Assembly: GCF_004210375.1 (NCBI RefSeq)
Contig: NC_134835.1
Span: forward strand, 67,176,447-67,240,446
Reading direction: 5' to 3'
Origin: Tachypleus tridentatus
Taxonomy: Eukaryota > Arthropoda > Merostomata > Xiphosura > Limulidae
DNA: 64,000 nt
Numbering within the stretch: the stretch's first letter is position 1; each line of letters opens with the position of its first letter. The translations under genes were made by a program, and so were the position numbers. Below the pieces are notes generated by a model. It worked only from the letters and a program-made list of their open reading frames with translations. It ran no database searches and was not told where the DNA came from. This document shows, piece after piece, positions 12,905-25,212 of the stretch.

Positions 12905-13520
12905 AAAATGGTACCTCTGAGACACTCTTGTATGACCTGTTGCATCTTTGTTAGGTTAAGCACTAAAGCACTTGGAAATAGTTCTTCCATGACACTGAAC
13001 TATAGTAATTCAAGACTTTTCTTTTAGCATTCAGCATTGATTCTGTTAAACTTGCTACAAATACTGAAGAGAAATGCCATGAATAAAAAATGATATAAAG
13101 CCATATCCGTTAAATGTTTATTTACAAGCACAGATTGAATGGCCAATTATTTGTATTTTCAATCACATGCTTTTTTTGTAGATAAAATGTTATGCATTTC
13201 AATTAATTTCTGTAATTATTTTGTACAGTATATTTAAAGAAACAACTAGGTTTCAGGTTTGTTAATTTCAAATATATATTGTTTTTATAAGGAGTAGACG
13301 TAACAATATGATATTTGACGTGATATTTTCTATTAAATATAATTTCTTTTCTAACACGAACATATTTATTTCTCATTAGATTTTATTTTCTTATTTTCAA
13401 CAGAAAAATCGTTTGTTTTTACAATGAATGGCTTATTGGCTGCAATCGGAAAATGTCTTCTTTGTTAAACATATCACAACTTGTTCTGTGTTGCAGAAAA
13501 TATATTTTTTTCTTTGTTCT

Positions 13521-13622
13521 GTCCCCTGTTGTTACAGCGGTAAGTCTGTGGACTTACAACATTAAAATAAGATTCGATTCTCTTCAGTGGACTTGACAGA
13601 TGTGGCTTTGCTATGAGAAACA
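13521..13622 (+). repeat. SINE family B, 'b' tail variant
   Basis: 'gttacagcggtaagtctgtg', 'gacttacaacattaaaa', 'gattcgattctcttcagtgg', tail 'atgtggctttgctatgagaa'. The b variant differs from the a variant in its 3' end. Confidence 0.8.
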
Positions 13623-14164
13623 GTGTTTTAGTTCTTGAAACATTCCCTGATTGTTAATATTTTTTTTTTATGTTACTTGAACAATTTTTGGTATCTTGGT
13701 ATATTCTATTTCTGGACTGACAAAAAAAGTAATTCCCTGTCCTTTACTATGATTTATTTTTATAATTTGAAAATATTCGACCTTATTCATATATATTTTT
13801 TTACCAATAAATACTTCCATTTGTCACTAATTAAACCTCTTGGTATTAATTGACAAAGTAATATACACAACATTAAAAAGAAAAACAAATTACTTTATCA
13901 AATACCTTAAATATTTATTTTTCTTCACCAATTTCTTTATAAAATGTTGGGTAGGTTTCTTATAGGACTGCATTAATATTTGATATTTTCAATATATTCT
14001 ATCTTCGAACTGGAGCGTGTAGTCAATTGATCTTTGATTGGTATTCTTTCACTTGGAGTCGATATAGAAACACGATGGCAGTTTTTTATTTTGTATAGAA
14101 CCGTTTGACAAATAACACGGTGATAACTGAAAGTGTAATTGCAAATATATTTGTTAATTTCCAA

Positions 14165-14620
14165 AACGAATATGCTGGTAGTGAATATGTAACAGATTTC
14201 ATTGTATGTGAATAAATGTAATCCGATTATATTGATAACTTATTTATAATGTATTCTACTTTATTTGTATTAATCCTACATGAATGTTTTGATTGTTGAA
14301 TGTTGATATATTTCACTTTAATTAAATTAGTTCACACGATATGTTGTAGTTGAACTTCCATAGATTGTTTTATTTGTATAAATCTAATAAGCATGTGTTG
14401 ATAGTTGATTTTTAATAAATTACAATATAATTAAATCAGTCCACACGAATGTGCTGAGTGTTGATAAATTTAATTTTAAGGTGTGTTAATAGTTAAATTT
14501 TGAAATATTCTATTTTATTTGGTGTCAGTTTAAAAGGAATGCGTTGATAGTTGATTTCTAATAGATTCCACTTTATCGCGCAATAATGAATGTGCTGATT
14601 AATTAACATGAACATTTCTA
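14165..14620. repeat. Degenerate tandem repeat
   Basis: Loosely repeated units of roughly 60-70 bp with 'gaatgtgctgatagttgat', 'taataaattacaatat' and 'ttcacacgaatgtg'. Divergence between units is high, so this is an old array. The rest of 13.85-15.4 kb shows nothing else. Confidence 0.55.
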
Positions 14621-15426
14621 CTAGGCAGTTTTTACTTGACCTAGGTTTTTAGTTGAACATCACACATTGAATGTTTTTCATAGCATAATGAATCACTGTA
14701 AGGGGAGGGTATAGGGAAGCTAACGGTAAAATTCAGTTTCAACATAGGAATTATTTTGTATTTCAGTTTTAAAATAATTTCTTTTTACCTTCCTATCCAC
14801 AATATAGAACTGAAAGCACATGACAATGAGGAAACATCTATGTAGTTAATGTCCTACATGACGAAAGTGTTTTAAAAGTTCCAAAGATTTCAAATTTGGA
14901 AACTTTTATTTCTCTTCATGTGGGGATGACTTTCAAGAGTAGCATTAACCACATTTAAAAGTTTCTTTCAAGGCTTTCCAGACAAAAAGAAAAAAACGGT
15001 TAAGACAAGTCAGTCTGTTCCATCACAGCAATTTTTTTTATCTACCGCAAGTGTTTGATACAAGATGAGAAATAATCATAATCACATGTTGACAACTATC
15101 TGCATAGAGGAAAGATACCTGGTTCGTTTTTGGGTTTCACGTTTGAACTATATATTTCCTTTACTAGAGTGAACTTTCCGCGACATTTCCAGATTAAGTT
15201 ATAATTGCCTTGAAACAAGTTTCGTGACCTCCTTTAAAGCGACATATTCATAAGTTTGTCGCTGTTTATGGATAACGTTAATTGGCTTTTCGCCCAAAGC
15301 CTTTAGGGTAAGTTTCAAATTTTCTTTGACACATCCTGCAGGTTCGATATTACTCGTCACTGAGAATTCAGAATTAGAACACCACACTTCCGGACAAACA
15401 CATCTGCAGCAGTTTCTCTGTTGAGG

Positions 15427-15508
15427 ACAGGGGTTCGATTCCCCTCGGTGGGCTGAGCAGATAGCCCTTTGTGGCTTTGCTATAAGAAAAACACACACAA
15501 ACACACTG
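15427..15508 (+). repeat. SINE family B (b variant), head lost
   Basis: Intact from 'caggggttcgattcccctc' (B box) through 'ggtgggctgagcagatagcc' to 'tggctttgctataagaaaa' and an ACACAC tail. The A-box half has been replaced by unrelated sequence. Confidence 0.8.
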
Positions 15509-15689
15509 TTGAGGGACGAGAGAACTGATTTTATTCAGTTGAAAGTCCTCATTACATTTTGTTCAGAACTGCCTGATTAATTGTTTGGTAGGGATGAGGT
15601 TAGGTCTAAATGTACTTCTCTATGATCCTTACCCAGATTCTAATGACGCGAATAAGAATTGACACAACTTTACGTGTTTGTTTTATTAT

Positions 15690-15925
15690 GTTTTAAATTT
15701 TACGCAAGATTAGTGGAGAACTATCCGAGCTAGCCGTCCTTAATTTTCGAATGATAAACTAGATGTAATGCAGTTTGTAAAACCGAATAGCCTTCAACTC
15801 TTGAGCTACTCCTGTTTTATTTAGAAAGATTTACCATTCTATTATATCGCGCCTCACGGCTGAAAGAACGGGCAGGCTTCTATCCCACAACATTCAAATC
15901 GTCCTCCTAGCTAGGCCCTTTACGT
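15690..15925 (-). repeat. Strongly diverged SINE family A
   Basis: Antisense order of the A family is recognisable: 'aaattttacgcaag', 'gagctagccgtccttaattt', 'caactcttgagctactcctg', 'attatatcgcgcctcacggc', 'gggcaggctt'. An old copy. The rest of 15.5-16.9 kb shows no gene. Confidence 0.6.
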
Positions 15926-16911
15926 GTGAATGACGTACCAACGAAATATTTTCAGTGTAGATATATATTTTATCCGACCAATATCAACTTTCATCTCGGT
16001 TAGCTCTTAAATGATTAACTGCATTATAAAGTGAATTGAGCATGGTTGTACACGATCGATAGTAGTTGATGATATGAAAAATATTCACGAGTGAGAAACG
16101 TTCGGCTAATGCCAGTAAATTATATTTTGCAAGTAAAGCCTTGGAACAACCTCTAAAGCAATACATTTTTTGTAAGTTATCTCCACACAAAAGGTCACAT
16201 AATCGGGGGCTTTACCATCTTTCTAGATGCATTTTTACCGAGCAGGGCGTGCATCAGGAAGATTTTCTTACGCATGCACATTCTTCAACCAGAGCATAAT
16301 TTTGTCATTCGCATATGGTTCGTGTCTCATGAACCATAATGTAGAATAAGGGGCTGAACTGGATTTTTTTTCTTTCAAATTTGGAAAATAAAAAATACAA
16401 AAAATAGTTCACAGTATCAAATTGGAAAATTCATTCGGAATTTTTCTTCGACTTTAATTTGGACCATAGTTCGTGTATAAATAAGTTTGTCAGGTTGACT
16501 CTTCACGGAGTTTCTGGCTTGTTTCTGCTATGTCAACACGATTTGAGCCAGTTCGGGTAGAATGACCATTTGTAAACACGACATGATAAAACAACAATAG
16601 ACATTAAATTTGATGAAATATAAATTGACTCATTTGCAACGTTTTTGTTATTTCTTTACTTTTAATTGCAGTGTATTCTAGCATTCTTTTAATCATAGTG
16701 ATAGCTAGTTGAAACGATGAATAGTTAAATATGTTGTTTTAAGCTGCTTTTAAAGCTTGTTTATTTTTATTTATCGGGCGCATCAGTTATTTACTTAAAT
16801 TTTGTCATCAAATTAGTCTGTACCATATATACTATCTTCTTAGCGTTTCGGAATATCATGCATTGGATATGTAAAATAAACTTTCACTAATTTTGACTTC
16901 CTTAACTAAAA

Positions 16912-17167
16912 TGCTCGACACTCAACTCGTAATCTGCGGGTCTCGGGTTCGAATTCCGTCCCACCATCAAACATGCTCGCCCTTTCAGCCGTGGGGGCGT
17001 TATAATGTGATAATCAATCCCACTATTCGGTTGTAAAAGCGTAGCCAAAGAGTTGGCGGTGGGTGATGATGACTAGCTGCCTTCCCTTTTGTCTTACATT
17101 GCTAAATTAGAGACGGCTAGCGCAAATAGCTCTCGTGTAGCTTTGCGCGAAATTCAAAACAAACCAA
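16912..17167 (+). repeat. SINE family A copy
   Basis: Head 'actcgtaatctgcgggtctc' and 'gggttcgaattccgtcccac' (B box), then 'gctcgccctttcagccgtgg', 'ggtgatgatgactagctgcc' and tail 'tagctttgcgcgaaattc'. The first part of the head is damaged. Confidence 0.9.
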
Positions 17168-19030
17168 TCCTTTACTAAAATGGTTTGTGCGTTCATGTTA
17201 TTATGTAATGTTGAAAAAACAACAACAAAAAACGTTGCGTCGTGGTTTTTTTTCATTATAATTGAGCTTCCATATAATTTCACCGAACTTTTGTGCAGGT
17301 TACAACATATTCACAAGAACATCATGAGAGATATAAACTTTTCCTATTTAGAATGTACTAAGCCCCTCGTTTTTTTTAGTTCATTCCATACTTAATATTT
17401 AGTAACTAATTTACATAGTAAACATTATATTCACTACATTTATGTTAAGAATGTGTTATACTTAAAAACAAGGCACGTTTCACACGTGCTTTGTGAAAGC
17501 TATGCACGTGATGTTTAACAGATGTAATCAACAAACGTCTACTGCTACATTACAATGATAATTAAGGAAAGCAGAGAAAATACGATATAAAATATTTAGT
17601 TTTATTAAAAAATATATTATGAAATTATTCAGCGGCTTTTTTATTTTTGCTAAACACTAGAAACACTGGGATTTTCATACAAAATGTATAAAGTGAATTA
17701 TAAATTTCTGTAAATTTAATCCACTCCTAATAATTAAAAAAGTAATTATTACTTTTGGATATTTTCCTATTAATTACATTTTTCAGGTAATATTGTCTAA
17801 CATATTTAATTAAGATGTTGTACAACGTATTTTGAATAAAAATATTCCAGTTCAGGTCATTTAAAGTCTTTTTTTTTAATTAACAGTTAATTAATTATCA
17901 ATAATAATTTGTTGATCATCTGGGTTCGAAGTGAACCCATTTTTTGAATGAATCATCTCTGAGTTATTTTTACAGTTGAATAACAGTAAAGATTTTAATT
18001 TTTACTCGTCAACTTTGGCGGACTGCTTAGTTTTTGCCACCGAATTTAGTAAGCGATGAGAAGTACAAGTGGGAGAAATTTTCTCTACGATGTATGACAG
18101 GTATTCAAGACTGGACAAGGGCGTCACTTGTTCGTCAAAACCTGTTAAATAATTATGTATATAACAATGAAAAAACTGTAGCACGTGCAAAACATATGAC
18201 AGAAAATCTAGATACAGCAGAAAACGGAAAATAAATTAATACATTTTTTTTCTTCAATACTGATTTCTAATATTGTTTTCATTTGTTTCAGAGTCATTAA
18301 GTTGACATTGTCCAAAGCGAATATTGCGTGCTTAAGATTTTCCTTGCTCAAATGAAGCGTCATTGACAAAACTACAGTATGTTCCAATAAACGGACTTGA
18401 GGTTGATTTTATAGACACAGAAGATAGTCCTACTGAAAAGTTGAATTATGAAACACAAATTATATCATGTAGATTGGTGTCCTTGTCCTTGACCAAGGTG
18501 ATGTGCCCTCTAAGTTTTAAAGTACTGATATCCAAACATAAATTGCAAACACATTAAATTTTTATAAACTGTTTCATTTACTTCAGTCAATAATAATATA
18601 CGAAAATGAAATAAAGATTAGTTTTTGTTGTCGATTTTGAGTAAAGAGAGTTGCAATGTTGACGTTGAAACATTAAATAAAATAGCATAAAAAAGTGAAG
18701 TTATTAACAAAAGTTATTGGCATTACATTTGAATCATAGCCACATATAAAGAAGCACTACCTAATTAATATTCCACGTGGTCATTAGTAGACAGATATTT
18801 TGTTCATTATCAGTCAGTGACTTCGTACGTTTGTGATGAATCGTTGAGTGTATGTGAACAGGTGTTGTGATCTATTTTATAGACTTGCAAATCAAAAGCT
18901 TTAATAAATAAGTAAATTTAAAAGGTTAACGCTCATAAATTTCAATCCAGAAGTGTCTAAAGTATTATAAATCTTTCTACAAACACTTTTAAACAAAATA
19001 TCCCGATAATACTGAGGTTAATTTCACTTT
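17168..19030. other. No gene recognised
   Basis: A+T-rich. Short open stretches at 18034-18234 and 18363-18557 have no similarity I recognise and lack convincing splice context. A small palindrome (tgggttc/gaaccca) lies near 17921-17939. Confidence 0.4.
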
Positions 19031-19031
19031 T

Positions 19032-19790
19032 ATGAGAATGATATTCAAAGTTCTCGCACTATTCTTGGAACTACTTACATTGCAGTTTCTTAAGAACGAT
19101 GCTTTAAGTTCTGAACTATTTTTAGAACTACTTACATTGCAGTTTTATAAGAACGATGTTGAAAGTTCTGAACTATTTTTAGAACTACTTACTTTGAAGT
19201 TTTATAAGAACGATGTTGAAAGTTCTGAACTTTTTTTAGAACTACCTACATTGCTGTTTTATAAGAATGATGTTGAAAGTTCTTAACTATTTTTAGAACT
19301 ATTTACATTGCAGTTTTATAAGAACGATGTTGAAAGTTCTGAACTTTTTTTAGAACTACCTACATTGCTGTTTTATAAGAACGATGTTGAAAGCTCTGAA
19401 CTTTTTTTAGAACTACCTACATTGCTGTTTTATAAGAACGATGTTGAAAGTTCTTAACTATTTTTAGAACTATTTAAATTGCTATTTTATAAGAACGATG
19501 TTGAAAGTTCTTAACTATTTTTAGAACTACTTACATTGCTATTTTATAAGAACGATGTTGAAAGTTCTTAACTATTTTTAGAACTATTTAAATTGCTATT
19601 TTATAAGAACGATGTTGAAAGTTCTTAACTATTTTTAGAACTACTTACATTGCTATTTTATAAAGGAATGATGTTGAAAGGTCTTCCACTATTCCTGGAA
19701 CTATTTACATTGTCGTTTTATAAGAATAATATTCAAAGTTCTGCACTATTTTTGGAAGTTCTTACATATTCTGTTGTGCTCAGTTTGATA
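19032..19790. repeat. 57-bp minisatellite, about 13 units
   Basis: Unit 'gaacgatgttgaaagttctg' + 'aactatttttagaactactt' + 'acattgcagttttataa'. 57 is a multiple of three, so the first four units stay open as a 19-residue repeat (YKNDVESSELFLELLTLQF) over 19032-19286; later units carry TAA in the same frame. Each unit is rich in mirrored GTTC/GAAC motifs. Central units are nearly identical and edge units diverged, typical of array turnover. A protein product is unlikely. Confidence 0.93.
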
Positions 19791-20595
19791 TAATTTTAAT
19801 AGCAACAAGCTTCTGTGAAGGACACTTTAGGCGAATCTTAAACCTTAAATGTTAACAAACATTCTACAAGCCCTTTTCTGTATGTGGACGTCGGCTTCCA
19901 AAATCATGTTCAAAGCAATCAAAGATCCAAGATTCTACACTGGAGTTGATGCTTTGTGAAACTTGACAGATATGTAGTTAAATGGAATGGTGCAATGCCG
20001 CTTTCTTTGCTATATTTCTCATGAAAACAACTATTGATTTCGAGGTGTGCTGCCTCTAACTTCAAATATTTAAACTCGTCTATGGAAGTATGTTATATTA
20101 ATACGATACTAAAAAAATATTACAAAATATGGTCTGCCATTTCCAAATATTTTCTAGATAAAATAATTTTCATTATGCTTATAAGTCCTTGTTTCTCAAG
20201 TTAATATTAAAATACGTGTTATTATTCTGTTGACTGTACCAGGAGATAGTTTCATCAATGGCTTTCTGTCTCGGAACGTTCTCTTTTATAACCCTAGTCT
20301 TCACTTTGCGGATGTATAGTTTTGGGGCTCATTGTATCCTTAACAATTTTCTGTGCGAGTTATTCTGTTTTTATGTTCACTGTAAAGTTCTACATCGTTT
20401 AGGCATTTTACAATACGAATATCCTTCTTTCAAAAGGCCGAGATAGCCGTAAGCCACTCGTTGCAATAATACACTGTCAAGTGCCAAATAATTCATTAGT
20501 TAACTGAGTATACTGATGTGAAAAGTGTAACACCGTTTATACCTGCGGCGACACGCCACTGTGTTAAGATCTTAAACGTATTTAAATAAAGTCCG
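19791..20595. other. No gene recognised
   Basis: Unique-looking sequence with no coding, RNA or repeat signature that I could support. Confidence 0.35.
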
Positions 20596-20597
20596 AT

Positions 20598-20856
20598 TGT
20601 TTGTTTGTTTTGAATTTCGCGCAAAGTTACACGAGCTTTATTTGCGCTAACCGTCCCTAATTTAACAGTAATAGACTAAATAAAGGGATGTAAGTTAATT
20701 CAACGCCATACACCGACAACTCTTGGGTTATTCTTTTACCAACGAACAGTGGGACTGACTGTCGTGTTATAAGTTATCCACGGCTGAAAAGGTGAACATG
20801 CCGGCGACAGGAAATTCGAGTCCGCGACCTCCAGATTGCGAGTCGAGCGCCCTAAC
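20598..20856 (-). repeat. SINE family A, interrupted by a hAT element
   Basis: Antisense copy: 'gaatttcgcgcaaagttaca', 'caactcttgggttattcttt', 'ccacggctgaaaagg', ending in the head at 'gattgcgagtcgagcgccct'. The hAT element begins 9 bp further on, so its insertion post-dates this SINE. Confidence 0.85.
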
Positions 20857-20864
20857 CTCTAGAT

Positions 20865-23521
20865 CAGGGGTCACCAAACTACGGCCCTCGAGGTCATTTT
20901 GTTCGGCCCGCCAGCAGCTAACCGCTTGGAAATAAAAAGTGACATTTCATCAAATGTCCGACTGTTATAACAAAATAAATCACACTGATGGTCGCTTTCA
21001 GCTGCCAAACACAAAAGTTATTGTAAAAAAAACAAGGCTGTCACGCGCATTTTTAACCAATAGGAAAATTCTTCTTTCGTCCTTGCTGCCCGTATATTCA
21101 TATCGAGGCACGTATTTATGAAAGCATTAGGATTTCGAAAACAAGTACAGACTTAACCCTCGTCCTATTGACTCGTCTTGTAAATTCAGCGGCCTAGGGT
21201 TACCTATTCAGCAAGCTCATTTCTCTTATTAGTCGGGTTATACGCTTTTCGTAACTCGTTCTTAGGTAAGTGTCGTGGTAAACGTACGTTTCAATATATT
21301 TTGTTTGTGCGTTCTTGGACCATCACAATACTTTTCTCACAGCGTTCTGTGTTTTTCATTTTCAGATCCTGTTTTTTTCATCCATTGTTATGACTGCCTT
21401 CAAAAGAAGAAAAGTGGACTCTGAGTGTCGTGCTTTCAATGAAGAATGGGGAGAAAAGTACTTCTCTGTGGAAACAAAAAAAAACCAGAAAGCTACTTGT
21501 GTGATATGCATCGAAAGTGTTGCCGTTTTAAAAGAGTACAATTTTCGGCGTCACTATGAAACAAAACATCTATCAACATATTTGAAATTTTTAGTAAAGT
21601 GTCGTTCTGAGAAATTTGAATCCATGAAACGTGTTTTTGAATCTCAAAAGAATCTCTTCACCAGAAAGTTTGCTGAAAATGAATCTGTTACTCGTACAAG
21701 TTACAAAATAGTGCATAGGATGGCAGAGCGAGGAAAACCTTTTACTGACGGCAACTTCATCAAAGAGTGTATGATGGAAGCAGCAAATGAGCTGTGTCCT
21801 GAAAAGCCAATTTTTTTGAAAGTATCAGCCTTTCAGCAACTTCAGTTGTACGGAGAGCAGAAGAACTTGGAGAGAACATCGCATTACAGATATGCCAAAA
21901 TGCTAGAAACTTCCTATGGTATTTTCTGGCTGGCTCTGGATGAGTCTACTGATCTCTCGAGTACGTCACAACGTCTCGTGTTCATTCATGGAGTTAATTT
22001 GAACTTTCAGATCACGGAAGAGTTGGCATCAGTTTGCAGCATGCACGGAAGAACACCTGGAGAAGACATTTTCATGGAAGTGCATAAAACTTTGCAAGAC
22101 TATAACCTTCAGTGGAATCAGCTTAGAGGTGTAACAGTTGATGGGGAAAAAACATGACTGGTGTAAAGAAGGGTCTGGTGGGGCTGATCAGGAAACAGTT
22201 GGAAGATCTTCAACTCCCAGGCGCTCTGTTCATACACTGCATCATACATCAGCAAGCACTATGTGGAAAAGACTTAGATATTTCTTGCGTACTGAAACCA
22301 GTCATGACTGCAGTGAACTTCATTCGGGGTCATAAACTTAATTATCGCCAGTTCAAGATATTTCTTGAAGAAACTGATTCGGATTTCTGTGACTTGCCTA
22401 TCATACGGCGGTGAGGTGGCTCAGTTGTGGTAAAGTCTTGTCTCGTTTTCATAAGCTGAGAAGAGAAATAGATATATTTCTTATCGAAAAATATAGAGCC
22501 GATTCACTTCTGTCGGATCCAACCTGGTTGTCAAAGTTGTCATTTTTGGTTGACATCACATCCCACAAGAATGAATTGAACTTGAAACTTCAGGGAAAGA
22601 ATAACCTTGTCTGTGATCTCTATAGAATCATTAAAGGATTTCGGAGAAAGCTGTCATTGTTTGAAGCACATTTGGAACGAGGAAACCTCTCTCATTTGCA
22701 GTGTTTCAATGAGTTTTATGCTGGAATCACAGAAGAAGAAGATGTCAACCTGGAGTTTCAGAAAAAGATTATTGGTGATTTTAATAAGCATTTTTAGAGA
22801 GATTTTCGGATCTCGTCAGAATCGAAAGTGACATTCTCCTTCTTCTGAATCCTTTTGATTGTGTCATTGATGACGTGCCAGTGGAACTTCAGCTGAGGTC
22901 ATCGATTTGCAAGGAAATGACTTGTTGAAAGCAAAACACAGAGAGGGGCAACTTATTGAATTTTACAGCTGCATACCTGAAGATGATTTTCCAAAGCTGA
23001 AGCAGTTCGCATCTGGTATGGCATCAGTGTTCGGAACAACTTATGTCTGTGGACAAGCATTTTCAAAAATGAAATATGTGAAGTCGGTACATTAATCAAG
23101 GTTGACTGATGAACATTTGAAAGCAATTCTAACGATTGGATGCAGCAATTCCAAACCGAACATTGAAGATATTTTGAAAGTCAAACGCCAATTTCATAAA
23201 TCTCACTAACTTTTTTGATGCTTAGTGAAATTCAGATATGTCCTCACGATGTGCGATGTGAGAATTGTTTTTGCTAATGTCATCTTCTTTGATAACCTTT
23301 TGGTAAATAAAAATGTTGGTTGTATTTCTGTTTGTTTTTTATTATATGGGTGTATTGCATGCTACTCCCACATGGCTAATATGTCATCCTAAACTTAGTG
23401 TTAAGTCTTTTACAGAAACTTTCGTTCTAACTTATGAATATTGAACATAATGATCATGTGGCCCGCACTTCTCATTACCCAAGTAATCTGGCCCTCTGTG
23501 AAAAAAGTTTGGTCACCCCTG
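20865..23521 (+). mobile_element. hAT (Charlie-type) DNA transposon, full length
   Basis: Ends are inverted: caggggtcaccaaact at 20865-20880 and its complement at 23506-23521, 15 of 16 bases matching. Flanks are an 8-bp target duplication, CTCTAGAT (20857-20864) and GTCTAGAT (23522-23529), 7 of 8 matching. 8 bp is the hallmark of hAT insertion. Total 2657 bp, with one degenerate transposase gene in between. Confidence 0.95.
21390..23209 (+). pseudogene. hAT transposase (Charlie/GTF2IRD2-like), broken
   Basis: Starts at ATG 21390 (MTAFKRRKVDSECRAFNEEW). A BED-like zinc-binding N-terminus is visible as CVICIESVAVLKEYN...RRHYETKH, then the RNase-H-like part (LALDESTDLSST, SMHGRTPGEDIF, LQWNQLRGVTVDG), then the C-terminal hAT dimerisation region (GQAFSKMKYVKS, RLTDEHLKAIL) ending in TAA at 23207. 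Reading is broken by single-base shifts near 22145, 22393, 22795 and 22895, and by an in-frame TAA at about 23093. Transposases of this type move the element by cut and paste; this copy cannot encode an active enzyme. Confidence 0.93.
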
Positions 23522-23692
23522 GTCTAGATCAAAGTACGATTAACCTTCAGTTTTATATAATATTTCCATTACATGTATCGTTGATCTTCATATTACTTGC
23601 AATATTTTATGACATTTCCAGCAACGCTTTACTCTAAACATCCTTAAAATTGTTGTCCATAAGAGAACTCAGTTATAATGTATACCCTAATC

Positions 23693-23883
23693 CAGGAGTT
23701 GGCAACCCCGCAAAGAAGAGGATCTTTTCTCTTTGTCTCAGACCTAAAAATTTCGAAAGCCGCAACATGACTTAACGATCTAACCTAAACAAAAAACGAA
23801 GGTCCTCTGGTGGGACAGCGGTAAAATCAGGGGTTTGATTCATTTCGGTGGACACACCATATAGTCCGAGAGCCGCAGTCCTG
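23693..23883. mobile_element. Non-autonomous hAT-like MITE
   Basis: Begins 'caggagttggcaaccccgc' and ends 'gagagccgcagtcctg', a typical Charlie-type pair. Flanked by CCCTAATC (23685-23692) and CTCTAATA (23884-23891), 6 of 8 matching. No coding capacity. Confidence 0.65.
23801..23875 (+). repeat. SINE family B fragment inside the MITE
   Basis: 'ctctggtgggacagcggtaa', then 'aatcaggggtttgattcatt' and 'tcggtggacac'; an internal part of the head is deleted. Confidence 0.55.
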
Positions 23884-23891
23884 CTCTAATA

Positions 23892-24585
23892 CCACCATTC
23901 TTAGCTTCTTTTCAAATTTTTTATAAAAAAACTGCCCAAATGATAAGCTAATGGGAAGGTAGCTAATCAAGAGTGGCCAGAGCCAATTTTTGTCTAACCA
24001 AATAGTGGGATTCCACCGTTATAGCAATACGAAGTGCAAAGTGCGTTCTCACGGCAACGAAACGTGAACCACAAATAGATTGATTTGAAGTCAACTCACG
24101 CTCGTGTTTTTTTAGTTCAAAAGGTAAAACTATACAATAAGTATCCGCTCTATGCCATCTGCAGGGATCAAACCTTTAAATTTAGAGTTATAAATCAACA
24201 GTAATACCAAAACTAGAGCCAACTACGGTGACTAAAGTTTCAAGTCACTAAAAATGTATTAAATTGTGTCAAGTAAAACCGACATCATTGAAGAAAACTT
24301 TCTGATTTAAAAAACGTTACGTCAAAGGAAACAATTTTTTTATAATCTTATTTTAGTTCATTAACAATTGAGAATTCTTTTGTTTAAGTTTAACGTTTGT
24401 TAGTGTTAGCAAAAACATTTCTGTTAAATTCTGCTTGGTGATATATTTAATGTTAATTCAGAAAAAAATGTCTAATTGTCTCTAGCAAGTCTTTGGGCTT
24501 ATAACGCTAAAATTCCAGTTTTAATACCCACAGTCAGCAGAACACTGATAGCCAATTCTGTGGCATTTTGCTTAACAAAAATACT
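23892..24585. other. No gene recognised
   Basis: Plain A+T-rich sequence between transposon relics; no coding or structural signal. Confidence 0.35.
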
Positions 24586-24864
24586 TTGTTTGTTTGTTTT
24601 TTTTATTTCGCGCAGAGCTACACGAGGACTACCTGCACTAGCCATCCTTAATTTAGCAGTACAAGACTAGAGGGAAGACAGCTAGTCATCACCACCCACC
24701 GCCAACTCTTGGGCTACTCTTTTACCAACGAATAGTGGGATGGACCGTCACGTTATAACGCTCCCACGGCTGAAAAGGCGAGCCTGTTTGGTGCGATGGG
24801 GATGCGAACCCGCGACCTTCAGATTACGAGTCGCACGCCTTAATCCACCTGGCCATGCCGGGCA
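24586..24864 (-). repeat. SINE family A copy, near full length
   Basis: Begins with a GTTT-rich tail, 'tatttcgcgcagagctacac', and ends in the head 'ccacctggccatgccgggc', which on the minus strand supplies the A box; B box is 'gatgcgaacccgcgacc'. Confidence 0.93.
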
Positions 24865-24920
24865 GACAAAAACACCCACGACAATTTGTTTCAGAGTGAA
24901 ACTACATGGAGCTATTTGCT

Positions 24921-25201
24921 ACCCGGCATGGCCACGTAGTTAAGGCACTCGACTAGTAATTTGAGGGTCGCGGGTTCGAATCTCCCTCATTATCAAACAT
25001 GCTAGCCCTTTCAGCCCTGGGGTGTTATAATGTAACGATCAATCTCACTATTTGTTAGCAAAAGGGTAGCCCAAGACTTGGGCTACCCAAGCGGTGGGTG
25101 GTGATGACTAGCTGCCTTCCCTCTATGTTTACACTGCTAAATTAGGGACGGCTAGCACAGATAGCCGTCGTGTAGCTTTGCACGACATTAAAAATGAAAC
25201 A
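24921..25201 (+). repeat. SINE family A copy with 11-bp target duplication
   Basis: Head 'acccggcatggccacgtagt', B box 'cgggttcgaatctccctc'. AGCTATTTGCT flanks it exactly (24910-24920 and 25202-25212). It contains an internal mirror duplication ('agcccaagacttgggctacc'). It lies head to head with the copy ending at 24864. Confidence 0.95.
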
Positions 25202-25212
25202 AGCTATTTGCT

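Noticed and set aside
12668-13027. 119-codon ORF
   Set aside because: Spans the 13-bp hairpin; composition is random-like and no family is recognised.
24740-24943. ORF MDRHVITLPRLKRRACLVRW...
   Set aside because: Translation of the SINE A body; the same peptide-like string arises from any copy.
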